From Burkholderiales bacterium (GTDB lineage Bacteria > Pseudomonadota > Gammaproteobacteria > Burkholderiales > Burkholderiaceae_D), in NCBI GenBank assembly GCA_028868455.1, contig JAGWUK010000093.1:1-8659 (forward strand): a stretch of 8,659 nucleotides of DNA, given 5' to 3'. The translations under genes and the position numbers were made by a program. The stretch's first letter is position 1, and each line of letters opens with the position of its first letter. Below the pieces are notes generated by a model that saw only the letters and a program-made list of their open reading frames with translations, made no database searches and was not told the origin of the DNA. Positions 5,833 to 8,659 of the stretch are shown here, in pieces.

Positions 5833-6225
5833 ATGATCGGTAATTATAACTACGGAACTGGCCGTCGCAAGAGCGCAGTCGCTCGTGTATTCCTGAAATC
5901 CGGCAGCGGCAAGATTGTTGTTAACGGCAAACCAGCAAACGAATATTTTTCTCGTGAAACTGGCCTGATGGTTATCCGCCAACCTTTGGAATTGACTAAT
6001 AATCTCGAAACATTCGACATTATGGTCAACGTTCATGGCGGTGGTGAATCTGGCCAATCCGGTGCGGTTCGTCACGGTATCACTCGTGCTCTGATCGACT
6101 ACGATGCGGCTTTGAAGCCTGAATTGTCAAAAGCTGGCTTTGTTACTCGTGATGCTCGCGAAGTTGAACGTAAAAAAGTTGGTCTGCGCAAAGCACGTCG
6201 CGCAAAACAATTCTCCAAGCGTTAA
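5833..6225 (+). CDS. rpsI: 30S ribosomal protein S9
   Basis: This 130-residue small-subunit protein has a basic C-terminal tail that reaches the P-site tRNA. Visible signatures are [12 protein letters not shown] (8-19), [15 protein letters not shown] (69-83) and the basic stretch [20 protein letters not shown] (105-124), with the universal C-terminal end SKR. The Shine-Dalgarno AGGA (5823-5826) overlaps the rplM stop codon, so translation of the two genes is tightly linked. A strong terminator follows 12 bases after the stop. Confidence 0.98.
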   Translation: MIGNYNYGTGRRKSAVARVFLKSGSGKIVVNGKPANEYFSRETGLMVIRQPLELTNNLETFDIMVNVHGGGESGQSGAVRHGITRALIDYDAALKPELSKAGFVTRDAREVERKKVGLRKARRAKQFSKR

Positions 6226-6237
6226 TTTTGTCTTGGG

Positions 6238-6267
6238 AAAAAACCGCCCGTTTGGGCGGTTTTTTTT
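6238..6267 (+). terminator. Intrinsic terminator of the rplM-rpsI operon
   Basis: CCGCCC (6244-6249) pairs with GGGCGG (6254-6259) around a GTTT loop. Six A on the left and eight T on the right extend the stem and provide the U-tract. The symmetric A/T flanks could allow termination in both directions. Confidence 0.95.
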
Positions 6268-6327
6268 CGTTTACGCTTTTAAAAATTTTATCTCTGTCGT
6301 CCAAATACAAATGCCCTTTTCGACAGC

Positions 6328-6336
6328 TGTTAAAAT
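6328..6336 (+). promoter_or_regulatory. Extended -10 promoter of argC
   Basis: TGTTAAAAT at 6328-6336 is an extended -10 element (TGn then TAAAAT) with no clear -35 box. Transcription would start near 6343, about 23 nt before the ATG at 6366. It is needed because the strong terminator at 6238-6267 separates argC from rpsI. No ArgR-box pair was recognised. Confidence 0.55.
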
Positions 6337-6365
6337 AGCGTCAAAATTTCTGGCAAGGAACGAAT

Positions 6366-7403
6366 ATGATAAACATTGGAATTGTTGGTGGTACCGGATA
6401 CACAGGCGTGGAATTGTTGCGCATCTTGGCAACGCACCCACACGCAAAAATTACGGCTATTACTTCTCGTAAGGAAGATGGAATGGCCGTTGCAGAAATG
6501 TACCCATCTCTTCGCGGCAGAATTGACATTGCCTTCTCCTCCCCTGATAAAGCGCAGCTCCAGGATTGTGATGTAGTATTTTTTGCGACACCGCACGGCG
6601 TTGCGATGGCTCAGACGCCAGAGCTATTAAAAGCGGGAGTAAAAGTAATTGACCTCGCTGCTGATTTCCGGCTTAAAGACGTTGGCCAATTTGAGAAATG
6701 GTATGGTATTCCTCATACTTGCCCAGAAATATTAAAAGAGGCAGTTTACGGTTTGCCAGAATTGAATCGCGAAGAAATAAAAAATGCCAATGTGATTGGC
6801 AATCCGGGCTGCTATCCAACAACGATGCAGCTGGGATTCTATCCATTGCTCAAGGCGGGCATCGTTGATGCCGGTAACTTGATTGCCGATTGTAAATCAG
6901 GCGTTTCTGGCGCAGGTCGTAAAGCTGAAATTGGGATATTGTTTTCTGAAGCGAGCGATTCTTTTAAAGCGTATGGTGTGTCCGGGCATCGTCACACACC
7001 GGAAACGATTGCGCAATTGCAGCGATTGACAACAGATACTGTTGATGTTTTGTTCACTCCCCATCTGGTGCCGATGATAAGAGGTATGCATTCGACACTT
7101 TATGCGCGCCTCACAAAGAATTTCAGTAACGAAGAACTGCAGGCGCTCTTTGAAGCAGCATATAAAGATGAGCCATTTGTAGATGTTTTACCTTTCGGTT
7201 CGCATCCTGAAACGCGTTCTACGCGCGCATCAAACATGTTGCGTCTTGCACTACATCGTCCAAATAATGGCAATACTGTCGTTGTCTTGGTTGTGCAAGA
7301 TAATCTGGTGAAAGGTGCATCTGGTCAAGCCGTGCAATGCATGAACTTGATGTTCGGGTTGGAAGAAACGACGGGGCTCATGCATGTTCCCGTCCTTCCG
7401 TAA
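6366..7403 (+). CDS. argC: N-acetyl-gamma-glutamyl-phosphate reductase
   Basis: The cytoplasmic enzyme reduces N-acetyl-glutamyl phosphate with NADPH to N-acetylglutamate semialdehyde, the third step of arginine biosynthesis. The 345-residue length fits the long (type 1) family. The N-terminal dinucleotide-binding motif is GGTGYTG (8-14). The catalytic cysteine is C149 in GNPGCYPT. The downstream motif SGAGRKAE (181-188) and the histidine motif GHRHTPE (207-213) are intact. The ATG has the Shine-Dalgarno AAGGA (6355-6359) at a 6-base gap. The gene sits downstream of a ribosomal protein operon but has its own promoter. The next gene starts close behind, so co-transcription with it is likely. 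Confidence 0.97.
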   Translation: MINIGIVGGTGYTGVELLRILATHPHAKITAITSRKEDGMAVAEMYPSLRGRIDIAFSSPDKAQLQDCDVVFFATPHGVAMAQTPELLKAGVKVIDLAADFRLKDVGQFEKWYGIPHTCPEILKEAVYGLPELNREEIKNANVIGNPGCYPTTMQLGFYPLLKAGIVDAGNLIADCKSGVSGAGRKAEIGILFSEASDSFKAYGVSGHRHTPETIAQLQRLTTDTVDVLFTPHLVPMIRGMHSTLYARLTKNFSNEELQALFEAAYKDEPFVDVLPFGSHPETRSTRASNMLRLALHRPNNGNTVVVLVVQDNLVKGASGQAVQCMNLMFGLEETTGLMHVPVLP

Positions 7404-7430
7404 CTGAAAAATGGCAAAGCAACGGCTTTT

Positions 7431-7437
7431 AGGAAGG
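7431..7437 (+). promoter_or_regulatory. Ribosome binding site favouring a GTG start at 7444
   Basis: AGGAAGG lies six bases before the GTG at 7444. The in-frame ATG at 7411 is preceded only by an A-rich stretch with no Shine-Dalgarno. The site therefore favours the GTG start for the coiled-coil membrane protein, at the cost of a less common start codon. Confidence 0.6.
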
Positions 7438-7443
7438 CGTCAC

Positions 7444-8136
7444 GTGTCGTCTAAAATGACGATAGCGCCGGCACAGCCTTGGCCAGTAAAACTGGCTTTA
7501 ATGGGCGTGGTTGTCGGAATTGCAGGTGCTGTCGCACTTTGGACTTACGATTTAGGCAGAAGTTTTGCGTTTGGACCAAAATTCAGTGAAGAGCAGGTTG
7601 AATTGCTGCAAAAGAAAGTCAAGCAATTATCGGAGGAGCGAGACAAATTGATGATTGCGGCGAATACGATAGAAAGCAAAGTGAATATTGATCGCTCAAC
7701 GCAAAAGCAATTGGCCGATGACGTCAAAACTCTCACTGCGGAAAATACAAAACTCAGGGATGATTTAGCATTTTTTGAAAGTTTGATGCCATCAGCCGCC
7801 GGACCTGCAGGAATTTCTGTACAAAATCTGAAATTCGAAATGGTGAGCGATACGCAGTTACGCTACCGCGCATTAGTTATGCAAGGAGGAAAGAGTGAAA
7901 CAGATTTCACGGGAGAAATGCAATTTAGCTTAAGTCTGGTCGCAGCTGGCAAATCTGCTATCATTCAATTCCCCGATCCAAAGTCCGGTGATGCAGGTAA
8001 ATTAAAATTGTCGTTCCGACATTATCAGCGACTTGAAGGAATTATTAACTTACCGCCCGGCGCGACGGTAAAGTTGGTGCAGGCCAAAGTGCTCGAAAAA
8101 GGACAGGTTCGCGCTCAGCAAGCGGTCAATTTGTAA
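7444..8136 (+). CDS. Membrane-anchored coiled-coil protein (DUF6776-like), function unknown
   Basis: With the GTG start the protein has 230 residues; the upstream ATG at 7411 would give 241. One transmembrane segment lies near residues 16-34 (KLALMGVVVGIAGAVALW). It is followed by a charged heptad-like region at about 47-113, rich in Glu, Lys, Gln and Leu, which should form a coiled coil. After a Pro/Ala/Gly linker comes a C-terminal domain at about 123-225 with alternating beta-like segments. The layout predicts a single-pass inner-membrane protein with its bulk in the periplasm. Proteins of this kind beside bactofilin genes in Burkholderiales are, as I recall, annotated DUF6776; no function is known to me. 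It lies 40 bases after argC and 71 bases before the bactofilin gene, with no terminator between, so all three may be co-transcribed. Confidence 0.8.
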   Translation: MSSKMTIAPAQPWPVKLALMGVVVGIAGAVALWTYDLGRSFAFGPKFSEEQVELLQKKVKQLSEERDKLMIAANTIESKVNIDRSTQKQLADDVKTLTAENTKLRDDLAFFESLMPSAAGPAGISVQNLKFEMVSDTQLRYRALVMQGGKSETDFTGEMQFSLSLVAAGKSAIIQFPDPKSGDAGKLKLSFRHYQRLEGIINLPPGATVKLVQAKVLEKGQVRAQQAVNL

Positions 8137-8207
8137 ACTAATGCAAAGATTGATGCTGTCTTTAGGATGACTCCGTTTTTGCAAATTTCCTGAAAAGGGC
8201 CATACTC

Positions 8208-8597
8208 ATGTTTAATCGCAAGACTAAAAATACGATAGACAGCCTGATTGGAGCGACAACGACGATAGAAGGCAATCTCCATTTTAAGGGCGGATTGCGT
8301 ATTGACGGACATATAAAAGGAAATGTCATTGCAGATCATGAAGTATCCAGCATGCTTGTGATTTCGGAGCAAGCGACGATTGATGGTGAAGTTAGAGCGG
8401 CACACTTAGTCGTAAATGGCGTAATCAACGGACCTGTTTTTTCATCTGAATTGTTGGAACTGCAGCCTAAGGCAAACATTTCCGGCGATGTCCATTACAA
8501 GACTCTAGAAATGCTTAGTGGTGCACTGGTGTCCGGTAAATTGACACATGATTTAATGCACGAACCGGTTCTGAAATTAGCATCGTCGAATGCATAG
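8208..8597 (+). CDS. Bactofilin family cytoskeletal protein
   Basis: This encodes a 129-residue protein of the bactofilin (DUF583) family, which polymerises without nucleotide into filaments. Studied members organise cell-wall enzymes, stalks or chromosome partition proteins at the membrane. Residues about 14-112 form the predicted right-handed beta-helix, shown by repeated hydrophobic/glycine turns such as IEGNLHFKGGLRIDGHIKGNV and ATIDGEVRAAHLVVNGVINGPV. Short disordered-looking ends flank this core (MFNRKTKNTI and the last ~15 residues), as is usual. The ATG has a Shine-Dalgarno AAGGG (8195-8199) at an 8-base gap. The upstream coiled-coil membrane protein is a plausible partner (inference from adjacency). 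No M23 peptidase gene, a common bactofilin neighbour, is seen. Confidence 0.93.
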   Translation: MFNRKTKNTIDSLIGATTTIEGNLHFKGGLRIDGHIKGNVIADHEVSSMLVISEQATIDGEVRAAHLVVNGVINGPVFSSELLELQPKANISGDVHYKTLEMLSGALVSGKLTHDLMHEPVLKLASSNA

Positions 8598-8612
8598 TTT
8601 TTGTCTCAGGTC

Positions 8613-8618
8613 TATAAT
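8613..8618 (+). promoter_or_regulatory. -10 box candidate upstream of erpA
   Basis: TATAAT at 8613-8618 matches the -10 consensus exactly and lies about 30 bases before the next start codon. No good -35 box is found at 16-18 bp distance, so the promoter may need an activator or be weak. No terminator separates it from the bactofilin gene. Confidence 0.45.
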
Positions 8619-8648
8619 GCAGGTAATTACAGATCGAAGGAGTACCAA

Positions 8649-8659
8649 ATGAATGCCGT
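8649..8659 (+). CDS. erpA: Start of a gene, probably erpA (Fe-S cluster insertion protein), truncated by window edge
   Basis: Only ATG AAT GCC GT is visible, encoding Met-Asn-Ala and the first two bases of a valine codon. A strong Shine-Dalgarno AAGGAG (8637-8642) lies six bases before the ATG, so the start is real. The N-terminus MNAV and the position after a bactofilin gene fit erpA of Burkholderiales, an A-type carrier that delivers Fe-S clusters to target proteins. The identification rests on context, not on domain sequence. Confidence 0.5.

Noticed and set aside
7411..7443. ATG at 7411 as the start of the coiled-coil protein
   Set aside because: There is no Shine-Dalgarno before it, whereas AGGAAGG stands six bases before the in-frame GTG at 7444. 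It remains a possible alternative start.
8167..8193. Eight-codon frame between the coiled-coil protein and bactofilin genes
   Set aside because: AGG directly abuts the ATG, which is too close for a Shine-Dalgarno, and the peptide has no leader-like features.
1..8659. Mobile elements, CRISPR arrays, tRNA or rRNA genes, defence systems
   Set aside because: I saw no transposase, integrase, regularly spaced repeats, cloverleaf or defence-type domain on either strand; all sizeable genes belong to common chromosomal families.

Overview
The window looks like a chromosomal housekeeping segment from a betaproteobacterium, most likely Burkholderiales and probably close to Oxalobacteraceae (Herminiimonas-like). 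That placement is inferred from gene content and order: a betaproteobacterial general porin, a DUF2782-like protein next to an APH-fold homoserine kinase (thrB), a BPSS1780-type membrane protein, and the run rplM-rpsI-argC-(membrane coiled-coil protein)-bactofilin-erpA. GC content looks moderate by eye and was not counted. I see no rRNA, tRNA, insertion sequence, prophage or CRISPR array.

Left part (1-2186): the 3' end of a Bcr/CflA-type MFS drug exporter, a 350-base gene-free stretch with a strong orphan -10 box beside an inverted repeat, then a complete general porin closed by a very strong intrinsic terminator. Middle part (2187-5004): an extended -10 promoter drives a small secreted or periplasmic protein, thrB, and a polytopic membrane protein whose start codon overlaps the thrB stop. 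An OsmC/YhfA-like thiol protein on the minus strand runs into this group tail to tail.

The most interesting stretch is 5005-5394, between the OsmC-like gene and rplM. It holds a near-consensus promoter for rplM (TTGCAC-N17-TATAAT) and a structured leader of about 100 nt. Upstream of that promoter sits a perfect plus-strand intrinsic terminator that closes no recognisable gene. Together with a promoter-like site further upstream, it outlines a possible small RNA of about 75 nt carrying CUCCUCC and CCCC tracts, which could pair with Shine-Dalgarno sequences.

Right part (5395-8659): rplM and rpsI form a classical two-gene ribosomal operon with its own terminator. argC (arginine biosynthesis) follows with a separate promoter, then a membrane-anchored coiled-coil protein of unknown function, a bactofilin (cytoskeletal polymer), and the first 11 bases of what is probably erpA (Fe-S carrier). 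The coding part is ordinary. The regulatory non-coding DNA carries most of the open questions.
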